From Acinetobacter sp. ANC 4862 (GTDB lineage: Bacteria > Pseudomonadota > Gammaproteobacteria > Pseudomonadales > Moraxellaceae), in contig NZ_SJXH01000007.1 in assembly GCF_004336635.1 (NCBI RefSeq), forward strand, positions 52,159-116,158: a stretch of 64,000 nucleotides of DNA, given 5' to 3'. Both the position numbers and the translations under genes were made by a program. Under the pieces are notes generated by a model that was not told the DNA's origin, ran no database searches, and saw nothing but the letters and a program-made list of their open reading frames with translations. Positions 36,955-44,878 of the stretch are shown piece after piece. Every line of letters begins with the position of its first letter. The stretch's first letter is position 1.

Positions 36955-38100
36955 TTAAAAATGAAATAAGGTTTTTAACTTTTGTTTGGATTGTTCAACC
37001 GATGCCGTCCAGGAATTCGGTAATGAACATTTGGCTAAACGCACCCAAACACTGCCAAACTGTTTCATGAAACTGGCTTCGTTATAGTTAATTCCATACT
37101 CTGCGCATAAAGCACGAATTTTAGGTGCTGCTTCTGCATAACGGTTCGCCGGCATATCCGGGAATAAATGGTGTTCAATTTGATGGCTCAAATTACCACT
37201 TAAAATATGCAACCATTCTGTGCCGCTAAAATTACTCGATCCGCGAATTTGGCGTAAATACCATTCTGCACGGGTTTCATTTTCAGTATTGTCCAGTTCA
37301 AAGGTTTCCGCATCTTCAGTGAAATGACCATTAAAAATGACCGCTGATGCCCATAGACTACGAATCACATTGGCCACAGCATTACCTGCAAATACAGGAA
37401 TGGCATTTGGACCGGCAATTAATGGGAAAAACACATAATCTTTTGCTACCTGACGTAGCGCTTTCTTACGGAATTTTTCAGAATCTGCCCAGACTTGTTT
37501 CCAGGTTTTAGTTTTATAAGCAATTGCATCTTCCAAGTGTAGGTTTTGTAAGCCCACATACCATTCAAAGAACACCATCAATTGAATGGTTAAAGGAATA
37601 TTGAATAAAAAGCGCGGTTCCCATTTTTGCGACTCGCTAACACGAATTAAACCGTAGCCGACATCATGGTCTTTACCGACAATATTGGTATAAGTGTGGT
37701 GAATATAGTTGTGCGTGTATTTCCAGTCATCGCCGGTCGCCATGGTATCCCAGTCATAATTGGCACCGTTTAAAGTCGGATCATTGAGCCAGTCAAACTG
37801 ACCATGCATCACGTTATGACCCAGTTCCATATTTTCGACGATTTTAGACAGACCTAATAAACCGGTGCCCGCTAACCACACTGGTGGAATCCAGCCACCA
37901 AACATCAACATTCCGCGTGACGCGATTTCGCTATAACGGACAAAATCACGAATTTTATAAATGTATTTGGCATCTTGTTCGCCAATGCTGTCCATAATTT
38001 CACGGCGGATCGCATCAATTTTTTGACCCAATTCAGCAATTTGTTCAGCACTCAAATGTTTTGATTTACTATCTTCTGGAAACTTAACTGACATATTCAT
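36955..38100 (-). CDS. desB: Fatty acyl delta-9 desaturase, DesB-like
   Basis: A 381-aa membrane di-iron acyl desaturase making unsaturated fatty acids from exogenous or phospholipid acyl chains. The three His boxes are intact: HNVMH (residues 95-99), HNYIHH (130-135) and HQIEHH (306-311). Hydrophobic segments lie between them. It is the second gene of an operon with a ferredoxin-type reductase and is divergent from a TetR regulator, as desCB-desT in Pseudomonas aeruginosa. GGAGAAAAACA precedes the ATG. The acyl substrate form is not certain. Confidence 0.92.
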   Translation of the reverse strand: MNMSVKFPEDSKSKHLSAEQIAELGQKIDAIRREIMDSIGEQDAKYIYKIRDFVRYSEIASRGMLMFGGWIPPVWLAGTGLLGLSKIVENMELGHNVMHGQFDWLNDPTLNGANYDWDTMATGDDWKYTHNYIHHTYTNIVGKDHDVGYGLIRVSESQKWEPRFLFNIPLTIQLMVFFEWYVGLQNLHLEDAIAYKTKTWKQVWADSEKFRKKALRQVAKDYVFFPLIAGPNAIPVFAGNAVANVIRSLWASAVIFNGHFTEDAETFELDNTENETRAEWYLRQIRGSSNFSGTEWLHILSGNLSHQIEHHLFPDMPANRYAEAAPKIRALCAEYGINYNEASFMKQFGSVWVRLAKCSLPNSWTASVEQSKQKLKTLFHF

Positions 38101-38181
38101 TGTTTTTCTCCGAAGCGGGAATCAGGCACTGCTTTTTTGAAAAGTGCGAGAAGTCGCTTAAATGCCCTAAAATTATTTTAT

Positions 38182-39204
38182 TTAAAGGTTAATCACTACA
38201 GGACTGACGGCTTGGCTAATACACAACTTAATTTGGGTATTGCTATCGTGATCAATTTCACCGGTCAGCAGATTTTTGGTTGAGCCGCTCACTTTAGTAC
38301 AGGTACAAGTGTTACAAATCCCCATACGACAACCATGTGCCGGCTTCAAACCTGCCTGTTCAGCGCTTTCAAGTAAATTGGTTTTTGCTTCAAACTCTTG
38401 TTGTGCACGTAAGAATACTACCGGTTGTACTTGTGCAGTTTCATCTACAACTACCTGAAAATACTCTTGTTTCAGTTGATTTGAAATACCCAGTTGCTGA
38501 TAAATCTGATTCAGGCTTTGCATCATGCCTTTGGCACCACAGGCATAACTTTGACGTTGCCCGAAATCAGCGACCGTACTTTCAAGCAGTTCTACGCTTA
38601 AATGTTGTTTCTGTACAAGTGTATTGAAATGATGGTAGTGAAACTGTGAATATTGTTCTGATAATTGCTGTAATTCGCTATGAAAAGCATCATCACGGGT
38701 AAAATAGATCAGATCAATTTGACTTACCTTTTGAGTAAGTGCCTGTTGCAATAAAGAATAAATGGCAGTGATACCGCTACCTGATGCCAGCAATAGAATA
38801 GAATCTTGAGATGACGTTAATGTGAAATCACCCTGAACTTGAGAGATTTCCACCACGCTGCCTACCGCCAAATGGGTTAAGGCATTGGATACTTTACCCT
38901 GACGTTTCACTGCAATCACGATGTTGCCCGTCTCGGTGATTTTCACAATGGAATAACTACGTTGCTGACGAACACCTGCAATCACTACAGTCACTAAAAT
39001 ACTTTGTCCAGCACGAAATACTTTTGCATGAAAGTTATGATTCGGCTGAAGCTGAATTTGATAAAAGTCTTCACTCAGCATGTGTACGTCGACAATACTA
39101 GCTTTCACTTTTTTCCATGCCCAAACTGGATTCACTTTTTCAGCAATAAAATCGACGAAATCTTCTCGAATCCATTGCGGTTGGTACTGCATCACATGAC
39201 TCAT
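38182..39204 (-). CDS. desC: Ferredoxin-NAD(P)H oxidoreductase feeding the desaturase, DesC-like
   Basis: A 340-aa iron-sulfur flavoprotein. A ferredoxin reductase-type FAD domain (RQQRSYSIVK motif for FAD) is followed by an NAD domain (LLASGSGITAIYSLLQQAL) and a C-terminal plant-type 2Fe-2S domain (CRMGICNTCTCTK with the CxxxxCxxC pattern, plus a late Cys). It would pass electrons from NADPH to the desaturase. AGAGGAACCTCAT precedes the ATG. The gap to the desaturase gene is 81 bp. Confidence 0.92.
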   Translation of the reverse strand: MSHVMQYQPQWIREDFVDFIAEKVNPVWAWKKVKASIVDVHMLSEDFYQIQLQPNHNFHAKVFRAGQSILVTVVIAGVRQQRSYSIVKITETGNIVIAVKRQGKVSNALTHLAVGSVVEISQVQGDFTLTSSQDSILLLASGSGITAIYSLLQQALTQKVSQIDLIYFTRDDAFHSELQQLSEQYSQFHYHHFNTLVQKQHLSVELLESTVADFGQRQSYACGAKGMMQSLNQIYQQLGISNQLKQEYFQVVVDETAQVQPVVFLRAQQEFEAKTNLLESAEQAGLKPAHGCRMGICNTCTCTKVSGSTKNLLTGEIDHDSNTQIKLCISQAVSPVVINL

Positions 39205-39241
39205 ATGAGGTTCCTCTTTTTTATTGCTGGTTATTTATTTG

Positions 39242-39314
39242 AGTGAACAGGTGTTCTTATAGTGAACACTTGTACACTATAATTATTTTTCAACTCAGTC
39301 AACACATGTTCACT
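39242..39314. promoter_or_regulatory. Three DesT/FabR-like palindromes in the desaturase-regulator intergenic region
   Basis: Site 1 AGTGAACAGGTGTTCTTA (39242-39259, weaker right arm), site 2 AGTGAACACTTGTACACT (39261-39278), site 3 AGTCAACACATGTTCACT (39297-39314; its complement reads AGTGAACATGTGTTGACT). All share the AGTGAAC...GT...ACT layout that, as I recall, DesT binds in Pseudomonas. Site 2 abuts a plus-strand TATAAT (39278-39283), so autoregulation of the TetR gene is likely; all three sites are upstream of desC. Confidence 0.75.
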
Positions 39315-39379
39315 GACATTCGTCGTTTAATTTGTTTTTTTTTGATAGACTTCATGCAGAATTTTTTTAGGGTACTCGA

Positions 39380-40036
39380 ATGTCGATACGGGATGAGCGT
39401 AAACAACAAAGCCGCCAAGCACTTTTGGATGCCGCGCTTGCTTTAAGCACGTCTGGACGTTCTTTTAGTAGTATCAGTTTGCGTGAAATCGCTCGTCATG
39501 TGGGGCTGGTCCCCACTGCATTTTATCGCCATTTTCAAGACATGAATGAGCTTGGACTGGAATTGGTCGATCAGGTTGCCCTGCATTTAAAAGGCATTTT
39601 GCATCAACTTGGACAAGCCTATATCTATCAACCCAATACCAAAGCGAAAATCAGCCTGGACCTGTTTTTCCAGGCAGTTGAGCATAATCCTGAACCCTGG
39701 GTATTTATGATTGCCGAGCGTTGGGGGGGATCAGAAGTGATTCGTCAGGCCATTGCCCGGGAAATTAATTTTTTGATTGAAGATTTGGCCAATGATTTAT
39801 GCAAAATGGAAACGGTACAGCACATCCGCAATGTACAAGACCTTCAGGTGATTTCGAATATTTTAATTAATTTATCTTTTACCTGGGCAATGACCTGGAT
39901 GGACATCACTCGTCACTATCAAGCTGAAGAACGTTTAGAGCAACAAAAACAATTTAAATTACAAACCATGACCCAGGTACATGTGATTTTCCGTGGTATT
40001 TCGAACTGGGATACTTCAAAGGCAATCACTGAGTAA
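39380..40036 (+). CDS. desT: TetR-family regulator of fatty acid desaturation, DesT/FabR-like
   Basis: A 218-aa TetR regulator. The N-terminal helix-turn-helix (FSSISLREIARHVGLVPTAFYRHFQDMNELG) is of the FabR/DesT type, where Pro-Thr/Ala-x-Phe-Tyr-Arg-His is typical. The C-terminal ligand domain would sense the saturated:unsaturated acyl-CoA ratio by analogy with DesT. It is divergent from the desCB operon and shares the operator region. The symbol is by homology and context. Confidence 0.85.
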   Translation: MSIRDERKQQSRQALLDAALALSTSGRSFSSISLREIARHVGLVPTAFYRHFQDMNELGLELVDQVALHLKGILHQLGQAYIYQPNTKAKISLDLFFQAVEHNPEPWVFMIAERWGGSEVIRQAIAREINFLIEDLANDLCKMETVQHIRNVQDLQVISNILINLSFTWAMTWMDITRHYQAEERLEQQKQFKLQTMTQVHVIFRGISNWDTSKAITE

Positions 40037-40054
40037 TTCACTCAAAATAAAACA

Positions 40055-40083
40055 TAAAAAACCCGCAATAAGCGGGTTTTTTA
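40055..40083. terminator. Terminator between the TetR gene and dsbA
   Basis: AAAAACCCGC-AATA-GCGGGTTTTTT-type hairpin between two convergent genes; bidirectional. Confidence 0.88.
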
Positions 40084-40094
40084 ACACATAAAAC

Positions 40095-40712
40095 TTATTT
40101 CGCTTTACGTTCTTTTTCCACCAGGTAGCTGACGACTTGAGTCACTTTGCCATCTTCACCTTGGACTACATATTTACCATTCACAACGACGGCAGGAACA
40201 CCGCTCAATTGATATTGCTGTGCCAGTTTCTTAGATTGCGCCACTTTTGAAGTAATCGCGAATGAATTAAACATGCTGTTAAATTTTGCTTCAGGTACGC
40301 CATATTTCACAAAGAATTTTGCTTGTGATTTTTGGTCAAAAATCTGTTGCCCACCCGCATGAATCGCATGGAATAAAGGCAAGTGAGTTTGCTTACGAAC
40401 ACCTAATGCTTCAGACACATAATAACCGCGTGCACCTTGTTCCCAAACTGGATTCATCGCAGCAGGTGTGCGCACAAAGTTGACATCTTTAGGAATTTTT
40501 CTGAGCCAGGTCTGCATATGCGGCTCTAGTTTAAAGCAGTGTGGGCAGCCGTACCAAAAGAACTCACGTACTTCAATTTTGCCAGGAACGTCAACTTTAC
40601 CCGGGTTGGCAACCACGGTGTAATCTTTACCTGCGACAAAATTGGCCGCCATTGCCGTGCCTGAAAAGGCAAAAATAGCAGTAGCAACACTACCTAAAAG
40701 GAATTTTTTCAT
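40095..40712 (-). CDS. dsbA: Thiol:disulfide interchange protein DsbA
   Basis: Periplasmic oxidase that introduces disulfides, reoxidised by DsbB (4.5 kb here). It is 205 aa with a signal peptide (MKKFLLGSVATAIFAFSGTA, cleavage after AMA). The active site is CPHC in FFWYGCPHCFKLEP. The cis-Pro loop is in LSGVPAVVVNGKY. This is a typical DsbA thioredoxin fold with helical insert. Confidence 0.95.
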   Translation of the reverse strand: MKKFLLGSVATAIFAFSGTAMAANFVAGKDYTVVANPGKVDVPGKIEVREFFWYGCPHCFKLEPHMQTWLRKIPKDVNFVRTPAAMNPVWEQGARGYYVSEALGVRKQTHLPLFHAIHAGGQQIFDQKSQAKFFVKYGVPEAKFNSMFNSFAITSKVAQSKKLAQQYQLSGVPAVVVNGKYVVQGEDGKVTQVVSYLVEKERKAK

Positions 40713-40893
40713 TGAACTTATTGTCCTCTAAATCGTTATGATTAATTTATGCGATTAATATAAATCAATTATGCCGAATTCGTTTTCATTCTGTGAACTT
40801 TTTTACGGCTTTTATCGCTTTTTTGAGAATAAACGCTACACTAAGCCCCTATAACTTTTTTTAAAATATAACGACTTGATTGAGGTGATACCG

Positions 40894-41607
40894 ATGTCGC
40901 AATTGAATGTTGATCCACAAGAAATTGCCAAATTTGAAGCATTCGCAGCCATATGGTGGGATCAGCATTCTGAGTTCCGTCCACTGCATCAAATTAACCC
41001 TTTACGCTTAAATTGGATTGATGAACATTCAGGTGGCATTGCCGGCAAGAAAGTCCTCGATGTCGGCTGTGGTGGCGGTATTTTGTCTGAAAGCATGGCG
41101 CGTCGTGGTGCAAATGTTTTGGGTATCGACATGGGGGAAGCACCCTTAAATGTGGCGCGTATCCATGCAGAACAAGAAGGCGTTCAGAATATTAAATATC
41201 GCCAGGTTCCAGTAGAACAATTGGCAGAAGAACAAGCCGGACTATATGACGTGGTCACTTGCATGGAAATGCTTGAGCATGTACCCAATCCAGCATCGAT
41301 TATTCAGGCTTGCCAAAAGTTAGTCAAACCGGGTGGCCATGTGTTCTTCTCGACCATTAACCGTAATCCAAAATCTTATTTGTTTGCGATTATTGGCGCG
41401 GAATATGTGTTGCGCATGCTGGCCAAAGGCACGCATGATTATCATAAATTCATCAAGCCTTCTGAACTTGCGCATGACATCCGTAATGCAGGCTTAAAAC
41501 TCAAAGACATGACCGGTTTACATTTCAACCCGATTACCAAACGTTACTGGCTGGCACCGAATGTGGATGTGAACTATATGGTTTATACGGTAAAAGAAGG
41601 TGCCTAA
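40894..41607 (+). CDS. ubiG: Ubiquinone O-methyltransferase UbiG
   Basis: SAM-dependent O-methylation of two ubiquinone intermediates. It is 237 aa from [17 protein letters not shown] (ATG 40894, GAGGTGATACCG upstream; the TTG at 40876 is not used). SAM motif I is [13 protein letters not shown], followed by [18 protein letters not shown]. Its TAA overlaps the next ATG (TAATG), a sign of coupling with mupP. Confidence 0.95.
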   Translation: MSQLNVDPQEIAKFEAFAAIWWDQHSEFRPLHQINPLRLNWIDEHSGGIAGKKVLDVGCGGGILSESMARRGANVLGIDMGEAPLNVARIHAEQEGVQNIKYRQVPVEQLAEEQAGLYDVVTCMEMLEHVPNPASIIQACQKLVKPGGHVFFSTINRNPKSYLFAIIGAEYVLRMLAKGTHDYHKFIKPSELAHDIRNAGLKLKDMTGLHFNPITKRYWLAPNVDVNYMVYTVKEGA

Positions 41608-42305
41608 TGAAAGCTGTACTGTTTGACCTAGATGGCACCCTGATTGACACCGCTGCCGACTTTATTCGCATTATTCAAGACATGTGCCGCGATAAACAAT
41701 GTGAAATCGTGGCGGCTGATTTGATTCGCACCCAGGTATCTGAAGGCGCGCGCGCGATGGTGAAACTGGTCTATCCGGAACTGGATGTGGAAGATCCGGT
41801 GTTCCTTGCCCATCGGCAGCGCTTTTTGGACTTATATGGGCAAGATATTGCGGTAGATACTGACCTGTTCGAAGGCATGTATCCCCTGCTTGAAGAACTG
41901 GAAAGCCAGGATATTCCTTGGGGCATTGTCACCAACAAACCGCGCTGGTTAAGCGAATCCTTGCTTAAGGCGCTGAACTTGTCTGAGCGCTGTGCGGTTC
42001 TGGTTTGCCCGGAAGATGTCAGCAAAACCAAACCCGATCCTGAACCGATGTATCTGGCAGCCAAGCACATTCAGCTTCAGCCTGAAGACTGTATCTATGT
42101 GGGTGACCATCCCCGCGATATTGATGCCGGTCGCAACGCCAATATGTATACCATTTTGGCAGGCTATGGTTATTTACCATTGCAACACAAAGATGACTTA
42201 ACAGCATGGCACGCTGATTGTATAGTCAAGACAGTTGCCGAATTACATCAAGTGATTAATCAGCTGGTTTCATCTAAACAACATAACAATTCTCTGATTT
42301 CATAA
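41607..42305 (+). CDS. mupP: N-acetylmuramic acid 6-phosphate phosphatase MupP (HAD family)
   Basis: A 232-aa HAD hydrolase. The nucleophile is FDLDGTLIDTAADF, motif II is in IVTNKPRWL, and motif IV is VGDHPRDIDAGRNAN. By sequence alone it reads as a phosphoglycolate phosphatase-like protein. The position between ubiG and a YciK-type reductase is that of mupP in Pseudomonas, where it dephosphorylates MurNAc-6-P in the anhydromuramic acid-UDP-MurNAc recycling route. AmpD of the same recycling system is at 34.1 kb. Confidence 0.8.
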   Translation: MKAVLFDLDGTLIDTAADFIRIIQDMCRDKQCEIVAADLIRTQVSEGARAMVKLVYPELDVEDPVFLAHRQRFLDLYGQDIAVDTDLFEGMYPLLEELESQDIPWGIVTNKPRWLSESLLKALNLSERCAVLVCPEDVSKTKPDPEPMYLAAKHIQLQPEDCIYVGDHPRDIDAGRNANMYTILAGYGYLPLQHKDDLTAWHADCIVKTVAELHQVINQLVSSKQHNNSLIS

Positions 42306-42338
42306 CGACATAACAATATATAAACGAGGAGGTAGGCA

Positions 42339-43085
42339 ATGAAATATTCAGAATATCAACCTCGCCCCGATCTGTTAAAAGATCACATTATCCTGATTAC
42401 AGGTGCGGGCGATGGTATTGGTCGTGCAGCTGCAATTAGCTATGCCCTGCATGGGGCAACCGTCGTCCTGCATGGACGCACCTTAAACAAGCTTGAAGTC
42501 ATTTATGATGAAATTGAAAGCCTGGGTGCACCACAACCGGCTATTCTGCCTTTGCAACTCTCCAGCGCCTCTCCTCGAGACTATGAGTTACTGGTCGATA
42601 CTTTAGAAACACAATTTGGTCGCCTAGATGGCATTTTGCACAATGCCGGTATTCTGGGTGAACGCACAGAACTGGCTCATTACCCGATCGATGTCTGGGA
42701 TGATGTGATGGCAGTGAATCTGCGTGCGCCATTTTTACTGACGCAAGAACTGCTACCGCTGCTACATAAATCAGAACATGCTTCTGTCGTTTTTGCCAGT
42801 TCAGGTGTAGGTCGCGAAGCACGTGAACGTTGGGGTGCATACTCGGTATCAAAAATTGCCATTGAAGCGATGAACAAGATTTTTGCCAAAGAAAATGTCT
42901 ATCCAAATGTGCGTTTTAACTGTATTAATCCGGGGGCAACACGTACCGCCATGCGTGCCAAAGCCTACCCAGATGAAGATCCGAAAACCTTGGCGACTCC
43001 TGAAATGATTATGCCGGCTTACCTGTATTTAATGGGTGATGACAGCTTGCATATGAATGGTCAAAGCATTGATGCACAGGATTAA
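42339..43085 (+). CDS. yciK: YciK-family short-chain oxidoreductase
   Basis: A 248-aa classical SDR. The NAD(P) motif is LITGAGDGIGRAAAISYALHG, with NAG in LHNAGILGER, catalytic Ser in VVFASSGVGR, and Tyr-x-x-x-Lys in AYSVSKIAIEAMN. E. coli YciK has no clear physiological substrate. It follows mupP by 33 bp with GAGGAGG as ribosome site and ends the ubiG-mupP-yciK unit. Confidence 0.9.
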   Translation: MKYSEYQPRPDLLKDHIILITGAGDGIGRAAAISYALHGATVVLHGRTLNKLEVIYDEIESLGAPQPAILPLQLSSASPRDYELLVDTLETQFGRLDGILHNAGILGERTELAHYPIDVWDDVMAVNLRAPFLLTQELLPLLHKSEHASVVFASSGVGREARERWGAYSVSKIAIEAMNKIFAKENVYPNVRFNCINPGATRTAMRAKAYPDEDPKTLATPEMIMPAYLYLMGDDSLHMNGQSIDAQD

Positions 43086-43100
43086 TCCTTTAAAAGATCA

Positions 43101-43125
43101 AAAAAGGGAGTCATGCTCCCTTTTT
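43101..43125 (+). terminator. Terminator of ubiG-mupP-yciK
   Basis: AAAAAGGGAG-TCATG-CTCCCTTTTT, 16 bp after the yciK stop. Confidence 0.9.
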
Positions 43126-43283
43126 ATTTTATTGCCGCACTATTAAGGAAAAAACTTTCATATAATAAAAAAACCATAAATCGTATTTTCAAATCACTTT
43201 TACAATAATATTCGTTTTTCCAAATTAACAAAATAAGCCTATGCTCACTCTTATTGAAAAACACCCGATATGAGGAACAGGTT

Positions 43284-43439
43284 ATGGCTGATCAAAAACG
43301 TAAAATTGAAACGATTCGTTGTATTAAAAACTTACAGCTTTCAAATACATTGATTGCAGGTCTGGATGATGCAGGACAAGCAGAAGCAATTGCAGAAGCT
43401 GTGAGCTCACTTCAAGACCTGGCTGAGCAATGGAACTAA
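43284..43439 (+). CDS. 51-aa cytoplasmic protein of unknown function
   Basis: ATG at 43284 with GAGGAACAGGTT upstream; an ATG at 43254 is in frame but has no ribosome site. The protein MADQKRKIETIRCIKNLQLS... is soluble, with an acidic helical C-terminal half (DDAGQAEAIAEAVSSLQDLA) and one Cys. There is no signal or membrane helix. I do not recognise a family; the length and codon pattern suggest a genus-specific small protein. Confidence 0.65.
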   Translation: MADQKRKIETIRCIKNLQLSNTLIAGLDDAGQAEAIAEAVSSLQDLAEQWN

Positions 43440-43449
43440 AGCAATTTTA

Positions 43450-43476
43450 TTGAACAGTCGCCATAGGGCTGTTCAA
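43450..43476 (+). terminator. Stem-loop after the 51-aa gene
   Basis: TTGAACAGTC / GGCTGTTCAA (10 bp with one T-G pair) and a seven-base loop, 11 bp after the stop. There is no following T-run, so it may be a 3'-end stabiliser or a weak terminator. Confidence 0.5.
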
Positions 43477-43735
43477 GCCTTTAGGCAGAACAATTTTGAA
43501 TAAATAAAATCGACATCAAAAATTTGATACAAAGTTTTCATCAGTACTCTGTTTTTCTAGTATTTAATATCGACATAAAATTTATGAAGATTTTTAAATC
43601 GTGAGATATTTCTGCATAATATCCTTATTATCTCTGCATTTTTTAAGAAATGAGTGATTTATCTTCACAGTTTCTCTGCAATTTTTTCGTACATTAGCAT
43701 TATTGAAATTAATAAATTTTCTATGAGGGTTCAAC

Positions 43736-44143
43736 ATGAAAAAGATTTTGACAATCTTGGCAATCTCTTTCAGTGCATTGATGGCAAGCAGTGTAACCAC
43801 TGCTGCACCTCATGAGAAACACGATAACAATCGTGGCTGGGATCAACCCCGTTATCAGCAGTCGAATAATGGTCGAGATTTTCGTGGCCAGGATAATGAC
43901 GATGATCGTATGCAAGATAAACGCCGTTTCCGTGAAGAACGCGGGGTAAAACGTTTACAGCAGCATAAATGGCAAACCGGTTATGTCATGCCGCAGCATT
44001 ATCGGGGTAATGGTTATAAAGTCGATTACAAAAGCCATGACTTGCCAAAACCCTCTCGTAACCAGCAGTGGTACAAAATCAATAACGACTACATTTTAGT
44101 GGATACTAATAGTAATAATATTGTGCGTATTCAAGGTTTCTAA
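43736..44143 (+). CDS. RcnB-like periplasmic protein (copy 1)
   Basis: A 135-aa protein with a signal peptide (MKKILTILAISFSALMASSV, cleavage near TTA-AP) and a His/Asp/Arg/Asn-rich middle (EKHDNNRGWDQPRYQQSNNG). It ends in the compact domain PRNQQWYKINNDYILVDTNS-type typical of RcnB family proteins (QQWYK followed by DYILVD). In E. coli RcnB modulates nickel/cobalt efflux; a metal role here is inferred. It has a strong terminator. A paralogue follows. Confidence 0.8.
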   Translation: MKKILTILAISFSALMASSVTTAAPHEKHDNNRGWDQPRYQQSNNGRDFRGQDNDDDRMQDKRRFREERGVKRLQQHKWQTGYVMPQHYRGNGYKVDYKSHDLPKPSRNQQWYKINNDYILVDTNSNNIVRIQGF

Positions 44144-44162
44144 ACTCAGTTCTAAATTCTCC

Positions 44163-44191
44163 AAGCTCAAACTCCGGTTTGAGCTTTTTTT
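44163..44191 (+). terminator. Terminator of RcnB-like copy 1
   Basis: AAGCTCAAAC-TCC-GGTTTGAGCTTTTTTT, 20 bp after the stop. Confidence 0.88.
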
Positions 44192-44376
44192 ATTTTGCAT
44201 CCATCATTCATTTTAACAATAAGTCTTTAACTACAAGTTTTTCAACATTTTACAATCTTCTTTTTTTCTCCATGAATTTCACAATTCAACTATAAAGCTC
44301 TCATTTTTTATCTCTACTTTTTAGTTAATTTAGTTTCAACGAAATAACTGTTCTCTCTGAAAATTAGGTGAAAGAT

Positions 44377-44748
44377 ATGAAAAAAATTCTAACTACAATT
44401 GCGCTTTCTTTATCTGCATTGATAGCAACTTCAGCAATGGCAGCACCGGATCATCGTTATGATGATCATCAGCGTTATAACCATGCACCATCACATCAGG
44501 ACAACCGCTGGGATAATAACAATCGTTACGACCACAATCGTTATGACAATAAAAAGGTAAATCCGAGTCGTGACTGGCGTGCAGGTCAAAACTTCCCGCG
44601 TGTATTCAGCTCATCCAGTTATAAAGTGAGCGACCGTGACGCACGCCGCTTACCGAATACCAACCGTTATCAACAGTGGTATAAAGTCAACGGCGACTAT
44701 GTATTGGTAAACGAACGTACCGACCGTATTGTCCGCATTATCAACTAA
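44377..44748 (+). CDS. RcnB-like periplasmic protein (copy 2)
   Basis: 123 aa from the ATG at 44377 (AGGTGAAAG ahead; the frame also opens at GTG 44368). The signal peptide is MKKILTTIALSLSALIATSA with cleavage after AMA. A His/Asn/Asp/Tyr-rich repeat region (HNRYDNK-type, RYDDHQRYNH) precedes the conserved RcnB end NRYQQWYKVNGDYVLVNERT. It is paralogous to copy 1 but with its own promoter region and terminator. Confidence 0.8.
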   Translation: MKKILTTIALSLSALIATSAMAAPDHRYDDHQRYNHAPSHQDNRWDNNNRYDHNRYDNKKVNPSRDWRAGQNFPRVFSSSSYKVSDRDARRLPNTNRYQQWYKVNGDYVLVNERTDRIVRIIN

Positions 44749-44774
44749 AATCGGTTCAAGTTTCCTCTTCCCTA

Positions 44775-44808
44775 AAAAACACCTGAATGCAATTCAGGTG
44801 TTTTTTTA
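44775..44808 (+). terminator. Terminator of RcnB-like copy 2
   Basis: AAAAAACACCTGAAT / ATTCAGGTGTTTTTTT, 27 bp after the stop. Confidence 0.92.
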
Positions 44809-44878
44809 ATTTTTAGCTTCCCCACAGTCATTTTTTGATTAGAATCACAGAAGGAAATTTTTTAATTTTGAGATAGGC

